From: an uncultured Eubacteriales bacterium
GTDB lineage: Bacteria > Bacillota > Clostridia > Oscillospirales > CAG-272
Reading direction: 5' to 3'
Assembly: GCA_934385225.1 (NCBI GenBank)
Contig: CAKRPQ010000063.1
Span: forward strand, 1 to 12,634
Length of the DNA stretch: 12,634 bases
Shown here piece after piece: positions 1-7,506 of the stretch. Within the stretch, counting starts at the first letter, position 1; every line of letters begins with the position of its first letter. The notes under the pieces are model-generated. The model worked only from the letters and a program-made list of their open reading frames with translations, made no database searches and was not told where the DNA came from. Position numbers and translations under genes: made by a program.

Positions 1-50
1 CTATGGCAGTTATACTTCTATTCTGTCATAGGAGGCTCTTTTGTTCAATT

Positions 51-67
51 GTCCGTTTTTAACGGAC
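51..67 (-). terminator. Weak hairpin after the first GH26 gene, possible terminator
   Basis: A 7-bp perfect stem (GTCCGTT / AACGGAC) with a 3-nt loop lies about 20 nt beyond the stop codon at 87. On the minus strand it is followed by AATTGAACAAAAG rather than a U-run, so it is a poor match to a classical intrinsic terminator. It could be a 3'-end stabilising hairpin. The rest of 1-86 shows no gene. Confidence 0.3.
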
Positions 68-86
68 TTGTGCAATTTTGCGTTTT

Positions 87-3000
87 TTATTTCATATTCT
101 GCACAAGCTCGTATGCCTCGGCGAGGTCAATGACGGTCTTGCTCTGCATAAAGACATCCATATTGCCCATTTCGTAAAGCGAAATGAGGTTTTCGGACCA
201 GGACGACCAGAAAAGGATATAGCCGAAGCTGATTCCCTTTTTCTGCATTCTCTCGATAAGGTCAAGCACCTGCGCGCCGTTATACGTCGTTTCCTTTGAG
301 AATCCGCGAAGTCCGTTTCCGGGTCCCCACTCTGTAAGAACGACGGGCTTGCCCGTGTTTTTCATCGTCGGGTAGACGTTCTTATAGTCGCTTTGGAGCA
401 TTTCCTCGGCGGGGTTTTCGAGCGTACCGCCCATATACCAGTCGATGCCCGCTATCTCGTACTTATCGCTCGCGGGAATGAACTTATCGACGGAGAATGT
501 AGGCGTATTTTTGCCGTCTGGCGCGATATTCGGCGAAATGACCCAGATAAGATTTGTAAGCCCTCTCTCCGTCATCATATAATCGTATGTGAAGTCGTAG
601 AGTTTATTATAATATTTAAGAGCCTTTGCGTATGCTTCGGTGTTTAGTTTCGTTTCCGACCACGACGGATTTGCCGCCTTCATTTCTTTATAGAACGTAC
701 TATACATCGTCGCTCCGCAGAACCAGAACCAGGCACCGTTTGTCTCATGGTAAGGCCTCCAAATGACGGTAACGCCGTTCGTTTCAAGTGCTTCAAGTAT
801 ATCCGCTGTAAATTCGAGCTGTTTCATAAAGTTCTCGTTTATCGTCGTTCCCGCCGTGAAAAGCTCGTCCCAGTGCTCCGTCGAACCGACAGTGCCCCTG
901 ACGTCGTTTCCGAGGTAATCAGGATCGGGATTTGTGAAATGCGCCGAGACACTGACCGTTCCGCCGTGCTTTGCAAACGTCGTAAGGTCGCTCACAATAG
1001 ATTTCTCCTTATCTCCGAACGTTTCCGAGGCGCGGTACTGAACTCCCGCGTCAATTGCAAGAACAGCGGGGTATCTTCCCGAATTTTTGTATATGCTTTC
1101 AAGGCAGGCATCTATCGAGTCCGCTCCGGTTTCACCGATATGCTGACCCGAAAGAATATAATCGCTGTTATAAGCGTCCTCTATAAGAGCCTTGACATCC
1201 GCCTTTGTCGGAACTGCTTCACCGTCAACACCGAGAGAGGTGACATTACGAATGAAATTCTTTTCGCTCTCGTTAAGGTTCTGCGCCTCGGAAGATCCGA
1301 GCGTCTTTTCGCAGGCATCGGAAAGGCTCTTCACGCCGACATCGGTATAAATGACATCGTCCTCGCCCGTCTCCGTGTTTCTGATTACTGCGTAGGCGCA
1401 GAACATTATTTCGGTCGAGACCCTGTTTCTTGCGGGACTGCCGTCCTTTTCAAAACCCGTTGCGGTGCTTGCAAACGTCGCCATACCGTTCGTATCGGGC
1501 GCATATACGAGCTTTCCGACAAGCGTTCCGTACTCGTATACGATGTTTTTGCTTACACCCGAACGGTCAAGCGCAAGGTGCGGACGCGCGCCGACAAACG
1601 CTTCTCCGAGAGTGCCTATCTCGACAATTTCGTAGTTGTCTATACTGCCGAGAAGAGTGGTATCGAACTTATAAAAGGCTCTGAGGCCGTTATAATCCTT
1701 TACCCTGACCATATAACCGAGCGTTTCGAACAATTTCTTGCCGTAAAGCGTGTCTCCCATATCGACACCGCCCACTTCCCTGACGAGCTTTGTACAGGTC
1801 TCGTCGGAAAATATAATGTATATCTCATTTCCCGCACGGTAATAATTCGGCGCGGAAAAGCCTTTTACAAGCTCAAAATCCGTACTCGTGCCGTCGGGGA
1901 AAACAAGCGTTTTTACCTGCGGTGCGACATATGTGACCTCGCTGTGTCTCGCCGCATATTCGCACGCGGACGTGCCCGACTTTGCCGAGAGATTTATCGC
2001 CGCAGGCTTGCCTTCCGATGTAACAAACGGATAAGCACCTTTCACCTGATGTTCGTTCTCGCCGAGAACAGTATCGTCCTCGATATAAACATTTTTAAGA
2101 GCGGTACATCTGCTGAACGCAGCAGCATTTATTCTGTAAATATTTTTCGGAATATAAAGCTCCGTAAGCGCCTGATTGGTCTTTAAGAACTCAACCGGAA
2201 GCGAAAATTTTTCGGTGGTGTTGAAAATTATTTTTTCGACATATCTGCAACCGTCGAAAAGATAACCGCCGAAGTACGTCACATTTGAAAGGTCGTATGT
2301 TCCCGTAACAGGCTCATTTCCCGTAATAAATATCGTTTTCAGATTTTTGCACGCCGCAAACGCGGCAAGTCCGAAGCTATTTACATTCCCGCTTATTTCA
2401 AGCGTTTCGACATTGCTGTAAAAGCGGAACGAGCTGCTCGCAACAGCAGAGACGCTCCCGCCGATTTTTATATATGTAATTTTGCTTATATACGGCGTCA
2501 GAATATCCTCGTTTGTTCCCGTTTCCGTGTTTACGACGAGCGTTCTTCCGTATGTGCTTCCCTTTCCGAAGATATGGAGCATATATGTATCCGTGCCGTT
2601 CGGTACAAGCTCCCAGAAAACGTCCTCGCTTTCGTATCTTCCGCCGATAAGAGCGTCGTCCGAAAAATTCGCACCGACGGGAAAAGGCGTGATACCGTCC
2701 GTATTCCCGGCGTAAACATACGCGGGAGAGTCAGGTTCCGCATAAATACGGAGCGTTTGCCCGCTGACAGGCTCTATAAACGCGTCCTCAACCGTCGTAT
2801 CGCCCTCAAACGTAATGCTTTTAAGCGCATAAAGCATCTTGAACGCGCCCTTTTTCACGAGCGTAACGTTCGCGGGAATATAAAGCGTTTTAAGATTTGC
2901 GTTATTTTTGAGAAATTCGAGCGGGAAGCTGTACTGCGACGTTTTGCAGAAAATTATATTACTGACAGCATTGCAGTTATCAAAGCACCAGCTTCCAAGC

Positions 3001-3428
3001 GAATTTACATATGAAAGGTCATATGTGCCGACCTTTTTTTCGTGTCCCGTGACGAAGATAGTCGCGAGTTTCGTGTCATACTCAAACGCCGCACTGTCTA
3101 TTGCCGTCACTTTTTCGGAAAGTTCGACGGTCGCGAGCTCGGAGTAACTCTGTAAAGCTCCCCACCCTATCGCGTTTACGTTGCCGCCGACGCGCACGCT
3201 CGTTACAGAGCCTTTATAATCCGCTATCGCATCGATTTTGTCGAGTTTTCCCGAACCAGTAACCGTGAGCGCGTAGGTTTTGCCGTCCGAATTCTGTGTA
3301 AGCGTCCATTCCGCATTTCCTACTTTACCCGTAAGAGTTCCGTCCGCAAATGCAAGAAGCGAGAAAAATGCGGCGGCAAACGCTGCCGTGGCAAGTACAA
3401 GAATGATTTTTTTAACGGTTTTCTTCAT
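87..3428 (-). CDS. Secreted BspA-type LRR / GH26 glycoside hydrolase (mannanase family), copy 1
   Basis: This 1113-residue protein is probably an extracellular endo-beta-mannanase or related GH26 enzyme. Residues 1-28 form a Sec signal peptide (MKKTVKK, hydrophobic core, AFA|D cleavage). Residues about 32-250 and 263-501 are two copies of one BspA/LRR_5-like unit, each with motifs such as TIFVTG/TIFITG and LYIP. Residues about 505-755 are an unassigned beta-rich region (DYNGLR, EIGTLGEAFVGARPH). Residues about 757-1113 are GH26: LSGQHIG, SAHFTNPDPDYLG, WRPYHETNGAWFWF with E895 as the expected acid/base, and VVLTEWGPG with E1033 as the expected nucleophile. GH26 is mainly beta-mannanase but also includes lichenase and beta-1,3-xylanase members, so the substrate is inferred. 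There is no LPXTG, SLH, dockerin or recognised CBM. The start follows CAGGAGAG, and a consensus promoter lies just upstream. It is a tandem paralogue of the gene at 3575-7015 but lacks that protein's acidic tail. Confidence 0.93.
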   Translation of the reverse strand: MKKTVKKIILVLATAAFAAAFFSLLAFADGTLTGKVGNAEWTLTQNSDGKTYALTVTGSGKLDKIDAIADYKGSVTSVRVGGNVNAIGWGALQSYSELATVELSEKVTAIDSAAFEYDTKLATIFVTGHEKKVGTYDLSYVNSLGSWCFDNCNAVSNIIFCKTSQYSFPLEFLKNNANLKTLYIPANVTLVKKGAFKMLYALKSITFEGDTTVEDAFIEPVSGQTLRIYAEPDSPAYVYAGNTDGITPFPVGANFSDDALIGGRYESEDVFWELVPNGTDTYMLHIFGKGSTYGRTLVVNTETGTNEDILTPYISKITYIKIGGSVSAVASSSFRFYSNVETLEISGNVNSFGLAAFAACKNLKTIFITGNEPVTGTYDLSNVTYFGGYLFDGCRYVEKIIFNTTEKFSLPVEFLKTNQALTELYIPKNIYRINAAAFSRCTALKNVYIEDDTVLGENEHQVKGAYPFVTSEGKPAAINLSAKSGTSACEYAARHSEVTYVAPQVKTLVFPDGTSTDFELVKGFSAPNYYRAGNEIYIIFSDETCTKLVREVGGVDMGDTLYGKKLFETLGYMVRVKDYNGLRAFYKFDTTLLGSIDNYEIVEIGTLGEAFVGARPHLALDRSGVSKNIVYEYGTLVGKLVYAPDTNGMATFASTATGFEKDGSPARNRVSTEIMFCAYAVIRNTETGEDDVIYTDVGVKSLSDACEKTLGSSEAQNLNESEKNFIRNVTSLGVDGEAVPTKADVKALIEDAYNSDYILSGQHIGETGADSIDACLESIYKNSGRYPAVLAIDAGVQYRASETFGDKEKSIVSDLTTFAKHGGTVSVSAHFTNPDPDYLGNDVRGTVGSTEHWDELFTAGTTINENFMKQLEFTADILEALETNGVTVIWRPYHETNGAWFWFCGATMYSTFYKEMKAANPSWSETKLNTEAYAKALKYYNKLYDFTYDYMMTERGLTNLIWVISPNIAPDGKNTPTFSVDKFIPASDKYEIAGIDWYMGGTLENPAEEMLQSDYKNVYPTMKNTGKPVVLTEWGPGNGLRGFSKETTYNGAQVLDLIERMQKKGISFGYILFWSSWSENLISLYEMGNMDVFMQSKTVIDLAEAYELVQNMK

Positions 3429-3472
3429 TGTTTCTCTCCTGTTTAATATCCCTCTCTTAATAAATACATCTT

Positions 3473-3501
3473 ATTATACAATAATTTAATTAAATTGTCA
3501 A
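3473..3501 (-). promoter_or_regulatory. Sigma-A promoter of GH26 copy 1
   Basis: On the minus strand, TTGACA (3501-3496), a 17-nt spacer and TATAAT (3478-3473) exactly match the consensus. They lie about 45 nt upstream of the ATG at 3428. The gene is therefore likely transcribed independently of its paralogue. No obvious operator repeat is seen. Confidence 0.88.
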
Positions 3502-3522
3502 TAAAATCCATCTAAAACGGAC

Positions 3523-3559
3523 AAAAAGCAAAATTCCCCGCGCAAAATGCGCGGGGAAT
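3523..3559 (-). terminator. Intrinsic terminator after GH26 copy 2
   Basis: A perfect 12-bp stem (3533-3544 with 3548-3559, core CCCCGCGC/GCGCGGGG) has a 3-nt loop. On the minus strand it is followed by TTTTGCTTTTT. It begins about 15 nt after the stop codon at 3575 and separates the two paralogous genes. Confidence 0.93.
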
Positions 3560-3574
3560 AATGAATATTTAATT

Positions 3575-6500
3575 TTATCCGAACAGATCTACCGTGTTAA
3601 GGTCAACCTCAATATCGTTCTCTGTATCGTCAATCGGCTGAATGGGATCTTCGCCCGAACCGTCGTCAATAGATGCGACGTAATCCTCCGTTATCATCTC
3701 ATATACCTCGGAAAGGTCGATAACAAAGTCGCTCTGCATAAACACGTCGGTCTTGCCCATTTCGTAGAGAGAAATGAGAGCTCCGTTCCACGAAGACCAG
3801 AAAAGAATATAGCCGAAGCTAATTCCGCTCTCGTGAAGTCTCGTCATAAGATCGAGAACCTGCTCGCCGTTGTATGTAAGCTCCTTCGTCATTCCGCGAA
3901 GTCCGTCACCGGGTCCCCATTCGCCGAGAACCACGGGTTTGCCCGTTCCCACAAGCGTAGAATAAACATTCGCGTAGGCGTCCTTAAACAGCTCCTCCGC
4001 GGGATTTGCAAGCGTACCGCCCATATACCAGTCCATACCCGTTATTTCGTATTTGTCGCTTGCGGGAATGAACTTATCGACGGAGAATGTAGGCGTATTT
4101 CTGCCGTCGGGCGCGATGTTGGGCGAAATGACCCAGATAAGGTTGGTAAGCCCTCTCTCCGTCATCATATAGTCGTATGTGAGGTTGTAGAGCCTGTTGT
4201 AATATTCGTACGCTTTTGCATATGCGGCGGCATTCAGCATTTCGTCCGTCCATGTCGGGTTTTCCACCTTCATTTCGCCGTAGAATGTGCTGTACATCGT
4301 CGCTCCGCAGAACCAGAACCAGGCACCGTTCGTCTCGTGGAAAGGTCTCCAAAGAACCGTGACGCCGTTCGTCTCGAACGCTTCAAGAACGTCGGCGGTG
4401 TATTCGAGCTGCTTCATAAAGTTCTCGTTTATCGTCGTTCCCGCCGTGAAAAGCTCGTCCCAGCGTGCCGTCGAGCCGACAGAACCTCTGACAGCGTCCG
4501 AGCCGAGATAGTCGGGATCGGGATTAGAGAAGTGAGCCGAGATACTGACCGTTCCGCCGTGCTTTGCAAAGGTAGTGAGATCGTTTACGATCATCGTTTC
4601 CCTTTCGCCGAACGCTCCCGTTGCGCGATACTGCACGCCCGCGTCAAACGCAAGAACCGCGGGGTATCTGCCCGAATTTTCGTATATGCGTTCGAGGTAG
4701 TAGTCAATGGCATTATTCTCCGTGCCGCCTATATGCTGACCCGAAAGAATGTAGCCGCCCATGTATGCGTCGCCAATGAGCTTCTTCACTTCCTCTTTTG
4801 TGGGAAGTCTGTTCTTATCGACGCTCTTATCGACTATGCTCTGCATAAAGTTTCTCTCGGACGTCGAGAGGTTCTGTGCTTCCGGCAAAGCAAGCGTTTC
4901 CGCGCAAGCGTCCGCAAGGCTCTTTACGCCGATGTCGGTGTAGATCACCTCTTCTTCGCCCGTCAGAGTGTTTCTGACAATCGCGTATGCGCAGAACATT
5001 ATTTCCTTTGACGCTCTCGCCTCGGAAATTACGCCGTTCTTTTCGAAGCCCGTAGCCGTACCCGCAAAGGTTGCCATTCCGCCGTCGATACTTCTGACAA
5101 GTCCGCCGACGAGAGTTTCGCCGCTGTATATGACCGTTTTCGTCGCGCAGGCACGTCCGAGAGTGAGGTGCGGCCTTGCGCCGACAAACGCTTCGCCGAG
5201 CGTGCCGACCTCCGCTATCGAATAGCTTCCGAGACTGCCGAGAAGTGTCGTGTCAAATCTGTAAAGCGAGCTGAGACCGTTATAGTCCGCCGTTCTGACC
5301 ATAAATCCGACACTTTCGAGAAGAGTTTTGCCGTATATCGTATCGTATGTATCGGACGATACTTCTCTTACAAGCGTCGTGCAAGCCGCGTCCGCAAAGA
5401 GAATGTATATTTTGTTTTCGGTGCGGTAGTAGTTCGGAGGCGCAAAGCCCGTAACGATCTCGATCGTATCAAGTACGCCCGTATCGCTCATTATATTCTT
5501 GACCGCAGGCGAAACGTATGTGACTTCGTCGTGGCGAAGCGCGTATTCGTGAGCCGACGAGCCTGTTTTTGCGGTAATGCTTAATGTCGCAGGCGCACCG
5601 CTGCTTGTTACAAACGGGTATGCGCCCTTTGCGGCACCCTCTTTTTCTATAAGGACGGTGGCGTCCTCAACATAAACGTTCGCGAGAGCCGTACATCTGC
5701 TGAAAGATGCGGGCGAAATCGACGTTATATTGCTCGGAATGTAGAGAGAAGTGAGCGCGTTATTGTTTTTAAGAAATTCGATAGGAAGCGAGAAGCTCTT
5801 TTCGGTATTGAAGATAATGTTCTCAACATATCTGCAACCGTCGAAAAGGTATCCGCCGAAGCTCGTTATGTTCGAGAGGTCGAAAGTACCCGTCACAGGT
5901 TCGTTCCCCGTAATGAATATTGTTTTAAGGTTTGTACAGTATGCGAAAGTAACGTGATCTATCTTCGAAACATTTTCGCTTATCTCCAAAGTTTCGACCG
6001 CGTTGTAGCCGTTAAACGCGCTGTTTGCGATAGTTTTGATGTTTCCGCCTATTTTGACGTATGTTATCTTGCTCTTATATGTGTTAAGGATATCGACGTT
6101 ATTCCCCGTCGCATCGTCATATACAAGAGTTCTGCCGTATTCCGTTCCCTCGCCGAATACGTTCAGCGCAAATGTGTCCTCGCCGTTCGGAACAAGCTCC
6201 CAGAAAACGTTTATGTCGCCGTACCTGCCCGTTTCAACGGCATCCGGAGAAAAGCCTCCGCTGTTTGTGAAAGCGTTTACGTTATCGGTATTCTCCGCAT
6301 AAATGTATGCGGGCGAGCCTTCGGGTGCGTAAATATTCAGTATATTTCCGCTTTTAAGCTCGAACCAGCCGGCCTCAACTACGGTATTTCCGCCGAAAAT
6401 TATCGTTTTGACCGACGAAAGCCCCTTGAATGCGCCGGTCTTTACCGTCCCGACATTCGCGGGAATGTAAAGAGATTTTATAACCGTATTGTTTTTAAGA

Positions 6501-7015
6501 AATTCGACAGAAATGTCATAGGAAGCCGTCGTATTGAAGATGACGTTCTGAACTACTTTGCACCCGTCAAAAGCCCACGATCCTATCGACTCTACATAGG
6601 AAAGATCGAGCGTTCCCGTTTTTCTCGTGCGTCCTGTCACAAAAATTGTTTTGAGTGCCGTGTCGAATTCGAATGCCGCACTGCCGATGGTTTTTACGTT
6701 TTCGGAAAGCTCCACGGTCGTGAGTACCGAATAGCTCTGGAAAACGCCCCAGCCGATGCCGTTTATTTCTCCGCCGATGCGAACATATGTAATGCGATTT
6801 TTGTAGGAAGCGATGTCGTTTATCTTCCCGAGTGTACCGGATCCCGTGATGTCAAGTGTGTAGGTCGTCTCATCTGCATTCTGTGTCAGCGTCCATGTCG
6901 CGTTTCCGACCGTCCCCGTAAGCGTTTCTTCCGCAAACGCCGTGAGTGACAAGAGTACCGCCGCAAACACCAATGTGGCAAGTATGAGAAGTCCTCTTTT
7001 CAGTTCCTGTTTCAT
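3575..7015 (-). CDS. Secreted BspA-type LRR / GH26 glycoside hydrolase (mannanase family), copy 2, with acidic tail
   Basis: This 1146-residue paralogue of the 87-3428 product aligns without visible gaps through at least the first 500 residues. It has a signal peptide at 1-28 (AFA|E cleavage), two BspA-like units at about 32-250 and 263-501, an unassigned beta-rich region at about 505-755, and GH26 from about 757. The catalytic motifs are WRPFHETNGAWFWF (E894, expected acid/base) and VVLGEWGPG (E1032, expected nucleophile). The GH26 segment is the best conserved, with identical runs such as ELFTAGTTINENFMKQLE. Unlike copy 1, it continues for about 30 residues (1117-1146) rich in Asp/Glu (11 of 30) and ending DIEVDLNTVDLFG. 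No known anchor motif is visible in this tail. The start follows AAGGAGAG. It has its own promoter (7088-7059) and a strong terminator. Likely role: extracellular attack on mannan or a related beta-glycan; the substrate is inferred from the family. Confidence 0.93.
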   Translation of the reverse strand: MKQELKRGLLILATLVFAAVLLSLTAFAEETLTGTVGNATWTLTQNADETTYTLDITGSGTLGKINDIASYKNRITYVRIGGEINGIGWGVFQSYSVLTTVELSENVKTIGSAAFEFDTALKTIFVTGRTRKTGTLDLSYVESIGSWAFDGCKVVQNVIFNTTASYDISVEFLKNNTVIKSLYIPANVGTVKTGAFKGLSSVKTIIFGGNTVVEAGWFELKSGNILNIYAPEGSPAYIYAENTDNVNAFTNSGGFSPDAVETGRYGDINVFWELVPNGEDTFALNVFGEGTEYGRTLVYDDATGNNVDILNTYKSKITYVKIGGNIKTIANSAFNGYNAVETLEISENVSKIDHVTFAYCTNLKTIFITGNEPVTGTFDLSNITSFGGYLFDGCRYVENIIFNTEKSFSLPIEFLKNNNALTSLYIPSNITSISPASFSRCTALANVYVEDATVLIEKEGAAKGAYPFVTSSGAPATLSITAKTGSSAHEYALRHDEVTYVSPAVKNIMSDTGVLDTIEIVTGFAPPNYYRTENKIYILFADAACTTLVREVSSDTYDTIYGKTLLESVGFMVRTADYNGLSSLYRFDTTLLGSLGSYSIAEVGTLGEAFVGARPHLTLGRACATKTVIYSGETLVGGLVRSIDGGMATFAGTATGFEKNGVISEARASKEIMFCAYAIVRNTLTGEEEVIYTDIGVKSLADACAETLALPEAQNLSTSERNFMQSIVDKSVDKNRLPTKEEVKKLIGDAYMGGYILSGQHIGGTENNAIDYYLERIYENSGRYPAVLAFDAGVQYRATGAFGERETMIVNDLTTFAKHGGTVSISAHFSNPDPDYLGSDAVRGSVGSTARWDELFTAGTTINENFMKQLEYTADVLEAFETNGVTVLWRPFHETNGAWFWFCGATMYSTFYGEMKVENPTWTDEMLNAAAYAKAYEYYNRLYNLTYDYMMTERGLTNLIWVISPNIAPDGRNTPTFSVDKFIPASDKYEITGMDWYMGGTLANPAEELFKDAYANVYSTLVGTGKPVVLGEWGPGDGLRGMTKELTYNGEQVLDLMTRLHESGISFGYILFWSSWNGALISLYEMGKTDVFMQSDFVIDLSEVYEMITEDYVASIDDGSGEDPIQPIDDTENDIEVDLNTVDLFG

Positions 7016-7058
7016 TTTTTCTCTCCTTTTCTTTGAAACCCCTTTCAGGTTTGGTACA

Positions 7059-7088
7059 ATTATACTATATTTCCTGAAAAAACGTCAA
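7059..7088 (-). promoter_or_regulatory. Sigma-A promoter of GH26 copy 2
   Basis: On the minus strand, TTGACG (7088-7083), an 18-nt spacer and TATAAT (7064-7059) lie about 44 nt upstream of the ATG at 7015. The intervening leader has only the ribosome site AAGGAGAG. Confidence 0.8.
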
Positions 7089-7138
7089 GAGAATTTTGTC
7101 GATTTTCACAAAAACGTGATTTTGCACAAAGTATAAAC

Positions 7139-7168
7139 AAAAAAAGCCCGCGCACGGCAGGCTTTTTT
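7139..7168 (-). terminator. Second hairpin terminator in the peptide/GH26 gap
   Basis: On the minus strand the stem AAAAAAGCCTGC / GCGGGCTTTTTT has a 5-nt loop and one G-U wobble, and ends in a run of seven T. Because A and T tracts flank both sides it may also work in the plus direction, although there the wobble becomes a C-A mismatch. It is about 50 nt upstream of the GH26 copy 2 promoter and would insulate that promoter from readthrough. Confidence 0.75.
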
Positions 7169-7235
7169 GTGTATTTTATTGAAAAGCGCAAAAGAGCAAG
7201 GAAAGTCAAGGTTTTGCTTCATACGAAAATTCATC

Positions 7236-7267
7236 AAAAAACGAAAAAAGCCGCACCACGGCGACTT
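7236..7267 (-). terminator. Terminator of the small-peptide transcript
   Basis: On the minus strand AAGTCGC (7267-7261) pairs with GCGGCTT (7254-7248) around a 6-nt loop, with one U-G wobble. It is followed by TTTTTTCGTTTTTT. It lies about 130 nt beyond the stop codon of the 36-residue peptide and is the first convincing terminator for that transcript. Confidence 0.75.
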
Positions 7268-7294
7268 AATTCGTTGATTGCATCTTAGATCACA

Positions 7295-7306
7295 GAAGTG
7301 CACTTC
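7295..7306. repeat. 12-bp perfect palindrome
   Basis: GAAGTGCACTTC is a perfect palindrome within the 3' untranslated region of the small-peptide transcript. It is too short and loop-less for a stable RNA hairpin on its own. It could be a protein-binding half-site pair or chance. Confidence 0.4.
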
Positions 7307-7327
7307 CGGACAAGACGGCTTATCGTA

Positions 7328-7366
7328 CAATACAATGCTAGCTTTTTGTATTGCTTTTTCAAAGCA
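7328..7366 (-). repeat. Two overlapping inverted repeats after the peptide gene
   Basis: One inverted repeat pairs CAATACAA (7328-7335) with TTGTATTG (7346-7353), an 8-bp stem with a 10-nt loop. The other pairs TGCTTT (7352-7357) with AAAGCA (7361-7366), a 6-bp stem with a 3-nt loop. They share positions 7352-7353, so in RNA they compete at that edge. Neither is followed by a U-run, so they are 3'-UTR structure rather than terminators. Confidence 0.55.
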
Positions 7367-7395
7367 TAACCTTATTAGTATGAGTGTGAAAGGGA

Positions 7396-7506
7396 TCAGC
7401 CGAAAATATCGCCTGCACCCACTTCAATATCACCATTCGATACGGTTATAACGTCTTCGATGTCGAGAAGCACAATGTCCATCTGAGGAGCAATATAGTT
7501 TTTCAT
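7396..7506 (-). CDS. 36-residue small protein, function unknown
   Basis: The frame runs from ATG at 7506 to TGA at 7396-7398 and encodes 36 residues. It begins MKNYIAPQMDIVLLDIED, continues VITVSNG and ends DIEVGAGDIFG. A strong Shine-Dalgarno AAGGAGGA lies 8 nt upstream, and a consensus promoter is 95-123 nt upstream. There is no signal peptide or transmembrane segment; the N-terminal half alternates hydrophobic and acidic residues and the end is acidic and Gly-rich. From general knowledge, short proteins starting M-K-(K/N)-Y-x-x-P-x-(M/L) followed by an acidic-hydrophobic stretch and D-V/I-I-T-x-S are frequent in gut Clostridia and remain uncharacterised; I cannot verify membership by search. 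Its end resembles the last residues of the GH26 copy 2 protein (DIEVDLNTVDLFG). No RiPP maturase or peptide exporter is nearby, so a modified-peptide precursor is not supported. Confidence 0.72.
   Translation of the reverse strand: MKNYIAPQMDIVLLDIEDVITVSNGDIEVGAGDIFG

Larger units (their letters stand above)
87..7015 (-). repeat. Tandem gene duplication of the LRR-GH26 gene
   Basis: The two GH26 genes are direct tandem paralogues. In the GH26 part the corresponding bases sit exactly 3600 nt apart. Positions 823-873 and 4423-4473 are identical over 51 nt, 472-510 and 4072-4110 over 39 nt, and 703-740 and 4303-4340 over 38 nt. Each protein also contains an internal duplication: the two BspA-like units are encoded at 3335-2679 and 2642-1926 in copy 1, and at 6922-6266 and 6229-5513 in copy 2. 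Both align from their WTLTQN / WELVPN starts. Confidence 0.85.
7016..7395 (-). other. 380-nt gap without a large gene
   Basis: This stretch separates the 36-residue peptide gene from GH26 copy 2. From right to left it holds two overlapping hairpins (7366-7328), a 12-bp palindrome (7306-7295), a terminator (7267-7236), a second terminator-like hairpin (7168-7139), and the GH26 copy 2 promoter and leader. A 74-codon open frame (7330-7106, TTG start) runs through both terminators and has no ribosome site, so it is not considered a gene. Confidence 0.7.

Noticed and set aside
747..2186. 479-codon open frame on the plus strand
   Set aside because: It is fully antisense to the GH26 copy 1 gene, rich in Arg/Val/Cys with no recognisable domain and no proper ribosome site. 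It arises from the codon use of the opposite strand. Similar plus-strand frames at 3833-5011 and 5954-6949 are rejected for the same reason.
7106..7330. 74-codon minus-strand frame with a TTG start
   Set aside because: It runs through two intrinsic terminators and into the -35 area of the next promoter, has no Shine-Dalgarno, and its composition (many Cys, Phe, Arg) is not protein-like.
7396..7506. The 36-residue peptide as a RiPP or bacteriocin precursor
   Set aside because: No maturase, protease-exporter or immunity gene lies nearby, and there is no GG leader or Cys/Ser/Thr-rich core.
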